Shown here: piece by piece, positions 18,301-25,982 of the stretch
How positions within the stretch are numbered: position 1 is the stretch's first letter
Layout of the letters: the number at the start of each line of letters is the position of its first letter
DNA from: Acidobacteriota bacterium
GTDB taxonomy: Bacteria > Acidobacteriota > Terriglobia > Terriglobales > Acidobacteriaceae
Length of the DNA: 37,955 nt
Direction of reading: 5' to 3'
NCBI GenBank assembly: GCA_021781495.1
Contig: JAJXWS010000030.1
Coordinates: 1 to 37,955, forward strand
Notes under the pieces: generated by a model
The model's input: only the letters and a program-made list of their open reading frames with translations
Told to the model about the DNA's origin: nothing
The model's database searches: none
Made by a program: the position numbers and the translations under genes

Positions 18301-19621
18301 CGCAGTCAATCACGCGTCCCTGTTCCAGGCGGATGTACTTCGCATCCTGGCCACCGATCTCAAAGATCGTATCCACGCGCGGATCATAGTGGCAGGCGCC
18401 CTCCGCATGCGCCGCAATCTCATTCTGGATAAAGACCGCACTCGGCCCATAGCATTTCGTCAGCAGCGATCCAACAATCTCGCGTCCGCTGCCGGTCACG
18501 CTTGCGCCACGCACCGGCTCGCTGCCCATCGGGCTCTCCAGAAATTCACGCCACAGCGCCTGTGCTGCTTCCACCGGAGCGCCGCGCGTCTCGCGGTAGG
18601 CGTCCCACACAATCGCCTTTGTGTTCGCATTCAGGGCAACCGCCTTCGCTCCGGTTGACCCGATATCCAATCCCAGAATCAGATTGCGTGCCGATCCGTT
18701 GCGCGCCTCCCATGGCACAGACGGCATGCGCCGCACGCGGCCCAGGCAGGTCGCAAGGGCCGGCGTGCGCTCCAGTGTCGCCCCCGCATGATTGCTCATC
18801 AACTGGTCCACACCGGGTGCCTGCAGCGTCTGCTCCGCTGCCAGCAGCGCCGCGCCCAGCGCCTCCCAGTGCAGGCCATCCTCGCCCGGTACCAGCAGTT
18901 CATAGCCATGCTTCGCCAGCCGGTCCCGAAACGTCCGCTGTACGCGAGGCGACTGGCTCACTCCGCCTATCAGCACAATCGGTCCCGGGCTGATCCCCGG
19001 CTTGATCAGGTTCAGTACGTTTTCGCACACCGCATCAAACAGCCCGGCCAGTATCTCTGCCCGGTTCTCGCCCTTGTTGGCAAGATGCGTCATATCCGTC
19101 TTCAGAATCACGGGGCAGCGGCCTGAAAGTGCCGCGGCATGCTCCACATCGGCGCACAGTGCGCTGGCCTCTTCCACCGCCAGGGAAAACCTTCCCGTCA
19201 ACTGACGCAGAAAGTTGCCGGTCCCCTGCGAGCACCGGCTGTTCTCGCGAAACACCTCGCGACCATTCGCCCTCACTTCCAAGACCGAGAAGCCATGGCT
19301 GCCAATGGACACCAGTGTCCCAGCGGTTTTGGGATAGAAAAACCGAAATGCCCGGGATTGCGCCTGTTGCAGCGGAACCCGGGCAAAGCTGAACTGGCGG
19401 CCCAGCCTGCCCGTCAGCGCTGCGCTGCTGAAAGTGGTTGCATCCCATTCGCGATACAGGCGGTCCAGAAGGGCCTGCGGTTCCTTGCCATGTTCCATGC
19501 GATAACGCCGCTGGATCGTCCACTGGCCATCAATCTGCGCCAGTTCCACCAGTTTCAGCGTCTCCGCTCCTGCATCGATACCAAGAACCCGCTGACGTGA
19601 CGCTTCCGCGTTGCCGGCCAT
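15344..19621 (-). CDS. Fused double-activase / 2-hydroxyacyl-CoA dehydratase-like iron-sulfur protein
   Basis: The protein has 1,425 residues from the ATG at 19621, which has AGGAG at 19632-19628; an upstream ATG would add 25 unlikely residues. Two BadF/BcrA/HgdC-type ATPase domains come first. Domain 1 (about 10-270) has LGIDAGAETLKLV, and C130 in NSRCSQGTGNF and C169 in SGRCPV. Domain 2 (about 312-580) has LGLDIGSTGAKAV, EIGGQDAKYI, C446 in NEACSAGTGSF and C487 in QHCSVFMAEIIDEA. The rest resembles DUF2229/HgdB-type dehydratase parts: PFCAPMQLFHG (732-742), GRPYTIYNPILNSN (872-885), YCSNYSCGPDSF (940-951), SGKECVPV (1068-1075) and GPCRMGMY (1103-1110). Known relatives use ATP hydrolysis to push low-potential electrons into an iron-sulfur partner. 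The substrate here is unknown, no separate HgdA/HgdB gene is nearby, and the setting between two carbohydrate regions gives no clue. Confidence 0.88.
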   Translation of the reverse strand: MAGNAEASRQRVLGIDAGAETLKLVELAQIDGQWTIQRRYRMEHGKEPQALLDRLYREWDATTFSSAALTGRLGRQFSFARVPLQQAQSRAFRFFYPKTAGTLVSIGSHGFSVLEVRANGREVFRENSRCSQGTGNFLRQLTGRFSLAVEEASALCADVEHAAALSGRCPVILKTDMTHLANKGENRAEILAGLFDAVCENVLNLIKPGISPGPIVLIGGVSQSPRVQRTFRDRLAKHGYELLVPGEDGLHWEALGAALLAAEQTLQAPGVDQLMSNHAGATLERTPALATCLGRVRRMPSVPWEARNGSARNLILGLDIGSTGAKAVALNANTKAIVWDAYRETRGAPVEAAQALWREFLESPMGSEPVRGASVTGSGREIVGSLLTKCYGPSAVFIQNEIAAHAEGACHYDPRVDTIFEIGGQDAKYIRLEQGRVIDCAMNEACSAGTGSFIEEQGRKFAGIERVAQLGKVALTAGEGVSLGQHCSVFMAEIIDEAVAAGLPQNTIIAGLYDSIIQNYLNRVKGSRSVGQVIFCQGMPFSADALAAAVARQTGSEVIIPPNPGTVGALGITLLAHADLAWSEVPPLDLNRFLEAKVEERSTFICNATVGCGAPGNRCRIDRLRTVVAGKGGMFTWGGACSLHEKATRRRKLPDRAPQPFQEREQLIAQMLAEFGPDRGGVRVALTDEFVLKELYPFFATFLHELGCDLTSVSGTDPATLKRGIQESNVPFCAPMQLFHGVAAQLREMDADMVLAPILRNTLRAVDEPYAKVCPVVQSAPYLLRMDLNGKGHARWLSPEIKMGPRGLQSEEFKKSCAELARMLGFAGDAWQRAHAVGIRAQQRFMDECTEIGRRALEYCGQQSITPVVVLGRPYTIYNPILNSNVPAILREQGAIAIPADCFPVDGDAPVLRRVYWGYAQRLLRAAHQIRRTPGVYSVYCSNYSCGPDSFNLHFFAYVMEGKPFAIIETDGHAGDAGTKTRIEAFLHCVAQDRAARGTRGAARDLPSLEERVCDFSGIDKARETVLVPWMGPGTYVAAACLRAAGFKAEALAIPDRNALQLGRRHTSGKECVPVSLTLGRLLQKLQSEPEGRFAYMMPRTNGPCRMGMYHLLQKIVVERLGAGERCRFVSPNEADYFEGLPLGFTALFLSGILAHDMLHEALLHVRPTERRAGAANEIYARYTEKLFALVERQQQAIQSRAQAVMQVMTGKLFGMRTLLRRAAEEFAAECGEGSLPIVQLVGEIYVRNDAFANEGVISKLEARGMRVRCATLGEWFEYTEHCQQEVTPPTPIDRAIDALRQRIRMVTWQAMAGHLPLAAPLHVEEVTDAASEYVEGDVGGEAVLTLGVPLHDWRNGEIDAAVNVGPLECMPTRIAESQFFHAAEREGLPTLTLAFNGDPLAEDALDNFAFEVHARHRQSQLTTA

Positions 19622-20164
19622 GTCTAGCTCCTGCGCTGTGCAGCAGCCATCCGCGCAAGCATGGACACGCATGCAGAGCGTCTTTTCAGAACCCAAAAGC
19701 AGGATCCGGTGAATTGTGGAAGGATTTTGACGCTAAGTCAGCGGAAATGCAAGAGGAGCACTCCCAATATTTTCGCTGCAGTCAACCGCTCTTTTCGTCA
19801 CGGCAGAATTGCAGGCGGCATCCATGCCGGGGGACGCAGACCAAGGCGGACACAGGTCGCCTCTTTAGTCTTTGAGAATGTGCAGCTTGCACATACAGTC
19901 GCACGCCGCGAAGCCGCTCGGGATGCGCATCTTCCGGCCCGCAGTCCGCACAAAGGAAATGTGCATCCAGTCAGCTTCGTGCATGCGCACCGTTCAGACC
20001 CTAGAATGAGATAACCTGCTCCGGCAGAAGCGCAACACCCGCAATCGCCGCCGCAGCCCTTCACCGATCCGTACCATGGAAGGGCGTCATGGCAGGACGA
20101 AGAGCAGGTGGCAGCCGTTGGGGATGACACGCTACCGGCAGGGATGAGGGCAAGGGAGGCAGCA
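19622..20164. other. Divergent intergenic region without a supportable gene
   Basis: This 543-bp stretch separates the minus-strand activase gene from the plus-strand acetyltransferase gene, so it should hold both promoters. Short open frames on both strands here have cysteine- or arginine-rich, low-complexity translations and no ribosome-binding sites, so I do not call them. I found no convincing -35/-10 pair; TAGAAT at 20002-20007 is a possible plus-strand -10. The only clear structure is the interrupted palindrome listed separately. Its length is unusual for this compact window and would allow for a small RNA or a long leader. Confidence 0.6.
19879..19893. promoter_or_regulatory. Interrupted palindrome TGTGCA-GCT-TGCACA, possible operator
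   Basis: Perfect 6-bp arms with a 3-bp spacer form a 15-bp dyad inside the divergent intergenic region, about 260 bp before the activase start and 270 bp before the acetyltransferase start. The size and symmetry fit a dimeric repressor or activator site. No regulator gene lies in the window, so its role is a guess. Confidence 0.3.
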
Positions 20165-20779
20165 GTGGCAAAGCAAATCCATTACACCGCGGCAGATTTG
20201 CAATCCCGCCCGGGCGCAGCCGACCCCTATCTTCGTCCTTCCTTCTCGCTTCGTGTTCGCCTCGTGCGCCTGCTGTGGAATCTCTGCTGGCTGCTTCTCT
20301 ATCGGCCGTCTCCGCGCCCGTTTCATGCCTGGCGCTCTCTGCTTCTTCGACTCTTTGGAGCCGGCATGGGGCCGAACTGCCACTTCTACCCCGGCTCGAA
20401 GATCTGGGCACCCTGGAACCTGACCTGCGCCGATCAGGTCACCGCAGCCGATGGCGTCGAGATATACAACCCGGCTCCCGTCCATCTTGGCTCGCACGCA
20501 ATTCTCTCGCAGCAGGCTTACCTCTGCGGCGCCACCCACGACCTCGATGATCCTGCCTTTCCGCTGCTCGCCTACTCCATGACGATAGGCGCTTATGCAT
20601 GGGTCTGCGCCCGGGCATCGGTCTGCCCGGGGGTCAACCTGGCTGAGGGCTCTGTACTGGGCTTGGGATCGGTCGCGACGCGCGACCTGGAGGCGTGGGG
20701 AGTCTATGCGGGAACCCCGGCGGTGAAGGTGCGAGAGCGAAGCCGGAGCGGAAAAGACGCTGGTTGCGTTCTAAGTTGA
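20165..20779 (+). CDS. WcaF-like left-handed beta-helix O-acetyltransferase
   Basis: From the GTG at 20165 this is a 204-residue hexapeptide-repeat acyltransferase of the colanic-acid WcaF / serine-acetyltransferase-like group, expected to O-acetylate a sugar using acetyl-CoA in the cytoplasm. A basic amphipathic stretch (24-65) precedes the beta-helix (about 67-185), whose turns include IYNPAPVHLGSHAIL and ASVCPGVNLAEGSVLGLGSV. H125 in CGATHD is the likely catalytic histidine, and AGTPAVKV (182-189) is the usual closing motif. GGGAGG at 20154-20159 is five bases from this GTG; ATG 20144 and GTG 20108 are in-frame alternatives with poorer sites. Its 3' end overlaps the convergent GT2 gene by 9 bp. 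It probably modifies the exopolysaccharide made by the adjacent cluster. Confidence 0.85.
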   Translation: MAKQIHYTAADLQSRPGAADPYLRPSFSLRVRLVRLLWNLCWLLLYRPSPRPFHAWRSLLLRLFGAGMGPNCHFYPGSKIWAPWNLTCADQVTAADGVEIYNPAPVHLGSHAILSQQAYLCGATHDLDDPAFPLLAYSMTIGAYAWVCARASVCPGVNLAEGSVLGLGSVATRDLEAWGVYAGTPAVKVRERSRSGKDAGCVLS

Positions 20780-21724
20780 AATCGAATCAGGCTCTCGCAG
20801 CTTGTCGATTGGCTGCCGTGTCAGGCGCTCTACCTCGCGCAGGGCAGCCTCTCGCGACGCAGCATTCCGGACGGCTTTCTCCAACTCGCGCAGCTTCGCG
20901 CCCACCAGGAAGCGATACCAGAACCCCTGCAGCGCGTGATACACCAGCCCTTCCCGACCATCCAGAAAGCCGAGTTGCACAATGTACCGGAAGAGAAAGT
21001 AGCCAATCGCCGACACTTCAAACGGCATTCGGTTATAGATGGATTCCTTTAGAAATCGCTTGATGCCAGCCTGCCGCGAAGCCGACGCCGCCGTCACCAT
21101 GGACTGCGACGGAAACAGTTGCCATCTCTGATTCAGCACATCGAGCGCCTCGCGACTCGCATAACGATTGTGCTTCTCAGTAAATGCGGTCAGGTCAAAC
21201 AGGTTGTCATCGGCAAATCCGCCGCGAAGCGTCACCGCGCGACCCTCAGTCAGATAGATGTGCTCATCCATCCACCGGTCCTCGATGCGAGCCTTGCCGC
21301 GCCGCCAAATGCGAAGCAGAATCAGCGGATACCTTCCGCCATGTCGGATGAATCTTCCCTGAAAGATCGTCTTGCGATTCAGGTTGACTCCCATCACATC
21401 CGGCGCGAGTTGAGGAAGCCGTGTCCTGATCTCCTGCGCCAGGTCCGGCTCCACAACCTCATCCGCATCCAGTCGCATCACCCAGTCTGCATGCATCGGC
21501 GTATGCTCCAGCGCCCATGCAAACTGCTTTGCTTGATTTTGAAATGGATGCTGCAAAACCGTCGCGCCGTATTCCTTGGCAATCTCGACCGTCCTGTCCG
21601 TCGAGAAAGAGTCCACCACAAAAACCTCTTGCGCAAATGCCGCAACACACTTCAGCGCGCGCGGCAAATGCCGCTCTTCGTTGTAGGTCAGGATGATGAC
21701 CGCAATGCTCGCGTCGTTCGGCAT
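20771..21724 (-). CDS. GT2 glycosyltransferase
   Basis: From the ATG at 21724 this is a 317-residue family 2 (GT-A) glycosyltransferase. The N-terminal Rossmann-like part has VIILTYNEERHLPRAL (9-24), VVDSFSTDRT (36-45) and the metal-binding motif RLDADE (84-89). The EERHLPRAL/SFSTDRT combination is that of the WaaE/KdtX-like beta-glycosyltransferase subgroup, here acting in polysaccharide assembly at the cytoplasmic face. The C-terminal part, with FEVSAIGYFLFRYIVQLGFLDG, looks membrane-associated. A TTG at 21769 would extend the protein by 15 residues that are atypical for the family; GAGAG stands before the ATG. It is the last gene of the minus-strand array, convergent with the acetyltransferase. 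Donor and acceptor cannot be told from sequence. Confidence 0.85.
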   Translation of the reverse strand: MPNDASIAVIILTYNEERHLPRALKCVAAFAQEVFVVDSFSTDRTVEIAKEYGATVLQHPFQNQAKQFAWALEHTPMHADWVMRLDADEVVEPDLAQEIRTRLPQLAPDVMGVNLNRKTIFQGRFIRHGGRYPLILLRIWRRGKARIEDRWMDEHIYLTEGRAVTLRGGFADDNLFDLTAFTEKHNRYASREALDVLNQRWQLFPSQSMVTAASASRQAGIKRFLKESIYNRMPFEVSAIGYFLFRYIVQLGFLDGREGLVYHALQGFWYRFLVGAKLRELEKAVRNAASREAALREVERLTRQPIDKLREPDSIST

Positions 21725-21809
21725 CAGACTCTCGTACAACATCCATGCAGATGCATTCTGCAATGGCAATACTCAACTCGCCGGCTCGGCATCTGCCGGC
21801 GCGATCCAA

Positions 21810-22742
21810 TTACGCAGATTCACGTGCGTTGCCGCTCGCCAGGGAAAGCTCGCACTGCTCCACAAATGTGCGCGGAATCTCAGCATAGGTGGAAAGCTCC
21901 CGCCTCGGATCCGGCAGAATGGGATGATATAGCCGCTTCGGAAACCACACTGTGGGCATCTGGCCTAGAAACGAAGACCACATGCTGAACGTAGAGCCGG
22001 ACGTGATCAATATCCTCGCCTGGCTCATGGCGAGAATGTCCGCAATGCTTGATCCGAAGCTCACACGCTTCACTCCCTCCATCGCAAGCAGCGGAGCGAT
22101 CTCCTCATCTCTGCCATCGCTGAAGATCACCGCCTGCAACGGCCCAAGCTGTTCGCGGATGCCCTTCAAGATGCCCGCATACCATCCAATATCCAACTTG
22201 GAATTTCCCCGCACAGGATCGGCATTCAGAAAATCTCCCAGACGCACATGGATCGCAATATCCGGCGAAAAGCCCGCTTGAATCGCACCCTTGTGCTTGT
22301 CGCGCACCATCGCAATTAATTCACTGCGCACCAGATCGCGATGCGCAAGGATCGGCTGCAAATATCCGTCGAAGCCCTCGAACACAACAATCGAGCCATC
22401 CGGGATCTCCTTGCCCAGTTGCGACTCTGGAACACGCCGCTTCGTGGCAAGCAGTCGCAGACGGTGCAACGGCTCAACTTCATCCTGCGCACGGCAGAAC
22501 AGATCATGGTAGGTCCGCTTGTCCAGCTCATGATGCATCCATGGCTCACGCTTAAACTGTGGCCATGTAGCGCCAATCCTCTTTAACCCATATCTGCGCG
22601 CCTGAATCAGGCAGCGCGCCCAGGTAAATAGATGATTGCCAAGCCCCGCGCCACCAAGCCGAATCAATCCAAGGTCCATGGCTCCTATCAGCCGGGGAAA
22701 TGCATAACAATTCCCATACATCGGCGCGGCTTCAGGCTCCAT
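21810..22742 (-). CDS. GT11-like fucosyltransferase
   Basis: From the ATG at 22742 the protein has 310 residues. It shows the layout of family 11 alpha-1,2-fucosyltransferases: a glycine-rich N-terminal motif LGGAGLGNHLFTWA (29-42), the GDP-fucose-binding segment IHVRLGDFL (164-172) and a C-terminal SGSTFSMWSSFLG (248-260). The usual HxRRGD motif reads HVRLGD here, so the second arginine is replaced by leucine. That makes it a divergent member and lowers certainty on linkage. GGGAG nine bases before ATG 22742 supports this start; ATG 22784, five bases after the upstream stop, is an alternative. The same array carries gmd and fcl, which make GDP-L-fucose, so a fucosyl donor is available. Confidence 0.72.
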   Translation of the reverse strand: MEPEAAPMYGNCYAFPRLIGAMDLGLIRLGGAGLGNHLFTWARCLIQARRYGLKRIGATWPQFKREPWMHHELDKRTYHDLFCRAQDEVEPLHRLRLLATKRRVPESQLGKEIPDGSIVVFEGFDGYLQPILAHRDLVRSELIAMVRDKHKGAIQAGFSPDIAIHVRLGDFLNADPVRGNSKLDIGWYAGILKGIREQLGPLQAVIFSDGRDEEIAPLLAMEGVKRVSFGSSIADILAMSQARILITSGSTFSMWSSFLGQMPTVWFPKRLYHPILPDPRRELSTYAEIPRTFVEQCELSLASGNARESA

Positions 22743-22789
22743 CGTGGTGCTCTCCCGGCTCAGCTGCAAACAGGTCTCCTGCATCGGAT

Positions 22790-23989
22790 TCAGCGCGCGG
22801 ACATCTGCGCGCACAAGTTCCGCTCTGCGTCTTGCTGCAGATACGATTCAATCGTGCTCATAAAGCTGCGCGCCGCCATTTCAACATCGAAGAACTGCGC
22901 AAATGCTCGCTCTGCGTTCTTCCTCATCACAGACCTTTCCTCGTCCGTGAGCGCGAGGTAGCGCTGTATCAAACTGTTGATGCCCGCCTGCGTATCCGGC
23001 TCCACAATGCCCGCGCCTGCACTCGTCACCTCGCGCCATATGTTCACCTTGTCACTGATCAGCACAGGCGTTGCGCATGCCATGGCCTCCGCGACCACAA
23101 TGCCGAAATTTTCCTGATGCGACGGCAGAATGAATGCATCCGCTGAGCGAAATGCTCCCCACTTCACTGCACCTGTCAGCATGCCCGGCCAGTGAATCCT
23201 TCTGGCAACGCCCAGCCTTTTTGCAATCCGCTGCAGTTCTGCCACCCACCCCGCCTGATCCGGGCCGGCAATCACCAGGTCCATATCCGGCGGTGCATTC
23301 GCAATGTTCTTAGCAAATGCCCGAATCAGCAGATCGCACCCCTTCTTCAGATGGATCCGGCTCAGATACAGCAGAAACCGCTTCCCCTGCAAAGCCGGGA
23401 ACGCAGCGCGGAATGCGCTTCGTTCGTCGTCCGGGTTGCCGTCCGGTGCCGCTGCTCCATACAGCACCACCTGCTCTCTATACGATGGGCCGAGAAATGC
23501 GTTGCGTGCACGAATGCGCTCCTCTTCGCACGTAAAGAGCACGGCACGCGCATCGCGCAGCACCGAGCCCTCGCCCAGCCACCACAGCATCTGCTTGGCA
23601 ACATGTTTCAGCGGATACTGCTGTCGAAACCAGGGGTCCAGCATACCGTGCACAAACAAAAAATACGGCGTGGGATGATCTCGCAACGCTCTCCAGGATC
23701 CCAGCGAGGAGTAGTTCCAAAGGCCATGCAGAATAACCGCGTCAAAGTTGACGGCATTCTCCCTCAACCAGGAAACAAGCCGCGGGTTATAACGATATCG
23801 CCCTAACCCGTTGCCCACGCCAATCACCGGAAATGGATACTGCCTGCCCGCAATCTCCGCCTCCGTCTCCAGGCTCACCATGGAGACAGCATGGCCATCG
23901 CGCATAAGCACTTCAGAAAATCTCAGCAGAGACTCAATCGGGCCGCCCGATTCCGGATTTGTCGTACAAATTACGTGCAGTAACCGCAT
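22790..23989 (-). CDS. GT4 glycosyltransferase
   Basis: This is a 399-residue GT-B fold glycosyltransferase, a normal length for family 4. The N-terminal acceptor domain starts MRLLHVICTTNPESGGPIESLLR with the glycine-rich loop usual in these enzymes. The linker and donor domain begin at FLLYLSRIHLKKGCDLLI (205-222), followed by VIAGPD (239-244) and the EX7E motif ENFGIVVAE (E293 and E301), which binds the nucleotide-sugar and marks a retaining enzyme. It is predicted to add one sugar of the repeat unit in the cytoplasm. It is in line with the GT11-like gene (47 bp) and the next GT4 gene (85 bp). Donor specificity is unknown. Confidence 0.88.
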   Translation of the reverse strand: MRLLHVICTTNPESGGPIESLLRFSEVLMRDGHAVSMVSLETEAEIAGRQYPFPVIGVGNGLGRYRYNPRLVSWLRENAVNFDAVILHGLWNYSSLGSWRALRDHPTPYFLFVHGMLDPWFRQQYPLKHVAKQMLWWLGEGSVLRDARAVLFTCEEERIRARNAFLGPSYREQVVLYGAAAPDGNPDDERSAFRAAFPALQGKRFLLYLSRIHLKKGCDLLIRAFAKNIANAPPDMDLVIAGPDQAGWVAELQRIAKRLGVARRIHWPGMLTGAVKWGAFRSADAFILPSHQENFGIVVAEAMACATPVLISDKVNIWREVTSAGAGIVEPDTQAGINSLIQRYLALTDEERSVMRKNAERAFAQFFDVEMAARSFMSTIESYLQQDAERNLCAQMSAR

Positions 23990-24074
23990 CCGCCCGCCAT
24001 TTCAGCGCATTGCATGGATAGGTAGTGTGTCTTTGGGAAAAGCTCGCAGCCGGTTCCAGCGCGTGCCGGATCGC

Positions 24075-25139
24075 TCACTTGTGCTGCTTCTCAACCGAAC
24101 GCAGCAGCACATCAGCCCACATGCGCGGGGAGTACTGTCGCGACAAAAGATGACTCGCCTCTGACATCGCGCCCAGTTGCCGATCGTCCATTGCACTCAT
24201 CCGCAGCATCAGGCCCGCAAGAGCATCCACATCCTTCGGATCAAAGATGTACCCGTTGTACTCGGGCTGCACCAGGTGCACCGCTGCGCCTACTTTGTCA
24301 GAAGCCAGCACAGCCAGCCCTGCTGACGTAGCCTCATGCACCACCAACGCCCAGGGCTCAAACACGCTTGGCAGAACAAGACAACCAGCTGACGCCATCA
24401 TGGCAGGCATCTGATCCGGCTGCACAAAGCCCTCAACACGTATGCCCGCCTGCCCTTCGAGGATGGGCTGCATCGGTCCAGTGCCGCAGCAGATCAGCGG
24501 CCACGGATCCTTTGCCTTTGAGCGGTACTGTGCATAGGCCTTCACCAGCACATCCACGCCCTTCTCGGGAGCGAGCCGCCCAACAAACAGAAACGCCCTG
24601 GGAGCACCACGCTGCTCTGCCTTGCGCGCCCGATACGCAGCATCAAACGCATCCTGATCGCAGGAGAAGGATCCGCGCAGAATCGCTCGCTGTGCAAAGC
24701 CAAGCCGCTTTGCAAATACGGCCTGGCGCTCTCCCGGAATCCAGGCCACGTCCGCAATTGGGCGCACAAAATACGGCGCAATCCAGGTGCCAATCCGCTG
24801 TTTCACCGTCGCACGCCAGCAGTTGTCCATGATCATCACACGCCAGCACTTCCCTGCCAGCAGCTTGGCTGCGCGGCGATACGGAGTTATATGCCACGAC
24901 GGCAAAACCACGATCTCCGGAGAAAAATCCTGCAGGCGCTGATCCAGGGAATTCAGATCCGCAAAGGTGCGCCACACCAGCCGATTTTGCATCCACGCAA
25001 ACTGCCTCTCGTCAAAAGGCGCAACCGTCTTCTGCGCCTCGTGGCTCACGAAAAGCTCCACGCCCTCGCGCCCGGCAAGCTCCTTCAGGCAGGCGTTCAT
25101 GTAGCCGGACAGGCCGGTCCAGAGAACTGCAACCCTCAT
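24075..25139 (-). CDS. GT4 glycosyltransferase
   Basis: This 354-residue GT-B glycosyltransferase belongs to family 4. The N-terminal domain is shorter than usual (MRVAVLWTGLSGYMNACLKEL onward). The donor domain has FLFVGRLAPEKGVDVLVKAY (183-202), CCGTGP (217-222) and the EX7E motif EPWALVVHE (E261 and E269). Between them lies DNCWRATVKQRIGTW (105-119), probably part of the acceptor site. The ATG overlaps the stop of the upstream GT2 gene by 4 bp (ATGA), so the two are translationally coupled and probably act on the same repeat unit. The sugar transferred cannot be deduced. Confidence 0.88.
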   Translation of the reverse strand: MRVAVLWTGLSGYMNACLKELAGREGVELFVSHEAQKTVAPFDERQFAWMQNRLVWRTFADLNSLDQRLQDFSPEIVVLPSWHITPYRRAAKLLAGKCWRVMIMDNCWRATVKQRIGTWIAPYFVRPIADVAWIPGERQAVFAKRLGFAQRAILRGSFSCDQDAFDAAYRARKAEQRGAPRAFLFVGRLAPEKGVDVLVKAYAQYRSKAKDPWPLICCGTGPMQPILEGQAGIRVEGFVQPDQMPAMMASAGCLVLPSVFEPWALVVHEATSAGLAVLASDKVGAAVHLVQPEYNGYIFDPKDVDALAGLMLRMSAMDDRQLGAMSEASHLLSRQYSPRMWADVLLRSVEKQHK

Positions 25140-25927
25140 GCGAATTCTCTCTTCGTTATCTTTTGCATCCAGGTTCTCATGTGTCGCAGCAATCCCTCGC
25201 TGCGATAGAAAAAGCGCTGCACGTCATCCCGGATGTCCCACTCACGTCCAAACAGATCGCGGAAGATTCGGGAGGAGTCCTGCTCGTATTGCTGCTGCAG
25301 TCTTCCTGAACCGGAGATGGAACTGTCATGAATGCGAAACCCTGCCAGATCCGCTGCGATATAGCCCACCTTCGCCCCCTGATGCACCATCTTGACGAAC
25401 AACTCGCCATCCCAGCAGGTACGATTCTCAACGTTGAATCCCGGAGAGTTCAAGAATGCCCTGCTCCGAAAGAACGTTGACTGCTGCAACCAGTTCGTCC
25501 CGCCACACACATATCGCCTGACGGTAAAGCTGCGCGCTCTTACATGCCGCTGCACTCGCCCTTCGCCGTCAATCACGAATCCGTTCCCCATGGCCACATC
25601 ACAGTCCGAATGCTGCTCAAAGAAATCCGCCACACGTTGCAGCGATCCGGGCAACAGGATATCGTCTGCGTTCAAGAATGCGAAGATCTCTCCTGTCGCA
25701 CGCGCAAACCCCTTGTTCAATCCATCGGCTGCTCCGCGGTCGCGCTCAAAGATCATATGAGACAGCTGATTCGCATAACTCTGGATCAGTTCGCGACTCC
25801 CATCCGTCGAACCGGGATCAACAACAATGTACTCCAGTTCCGGATATCCCTGCTGAAGCACCGAATCAAGCGCATCCTTCAGATAATTCTGCTGGTTCAA
25901 AGACAACGTAACAATGCTGATCTTCAT
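25136..25927 (-). CDS. GT2 glycosyltransferase
   Basis: From the ATG at 25927 this is a 263-residue GT-A enzyme of family 2. It opens with KISIVTLSLNQQNYLKDALD, has VVDPGSTDGS (35-44) and the DxD-equivalent LNADD (85-89), followed by WDGELFVKM in the region of the catalytic base. The NQQNYLKDAL / GSTDGS type is common among exopolysaccharide glycosyltransferases. A TTG at 25951 would add eight residues and is less likely. It is coupled through an ATGA overlap to the following GT4 gene and lies 55 bp after the flippase gene. It is probably a cytosolic, membrane-peripheral inverting enzyme. Confidence 0.87.
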   Translation of the reverse strand: MKISIVTLSLNQQNYLKDALDSVLQQGYPELEYIVVDPGSTDGSRELIQSYANQLSHMIFERDRGAADGLNKGFARATGEIFAFLNADDILLPGSLQRVADFFEQHSDCDVAMGNGFVIDGEGRVQRHVRARSFTVRRYVCGGTNWLQQSTFFRSRAFLNSPGFNVENRTCWDGELFVKMVHQGAKVGYIAADLAGFRIHDSSISGSGRLQQQYEQDSSRIFRDLFGREWDIRDDVQRFFYRSEGLLRHMRTWMQKITKREFA

Positions 25928-25982
25928 CCTGTAATTGCCTGGCCCACTCAAAAAAATCGCGGTCGAATTCTTTAACGACTGA

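Noticed and set aside
17891-18658. 255-residue plus-strand frame inside the activase gene
   Set aside because: Antisense to the conserved activator motifs, Arg/His-rich.
19798-20130. 110-residue cysteine-rich minus-strand frame in the intergenic gap
   Set aside because: The cysteines come from low-complexity GC sequence. There is no ribosome-binding site, signal or homology that I recognise.
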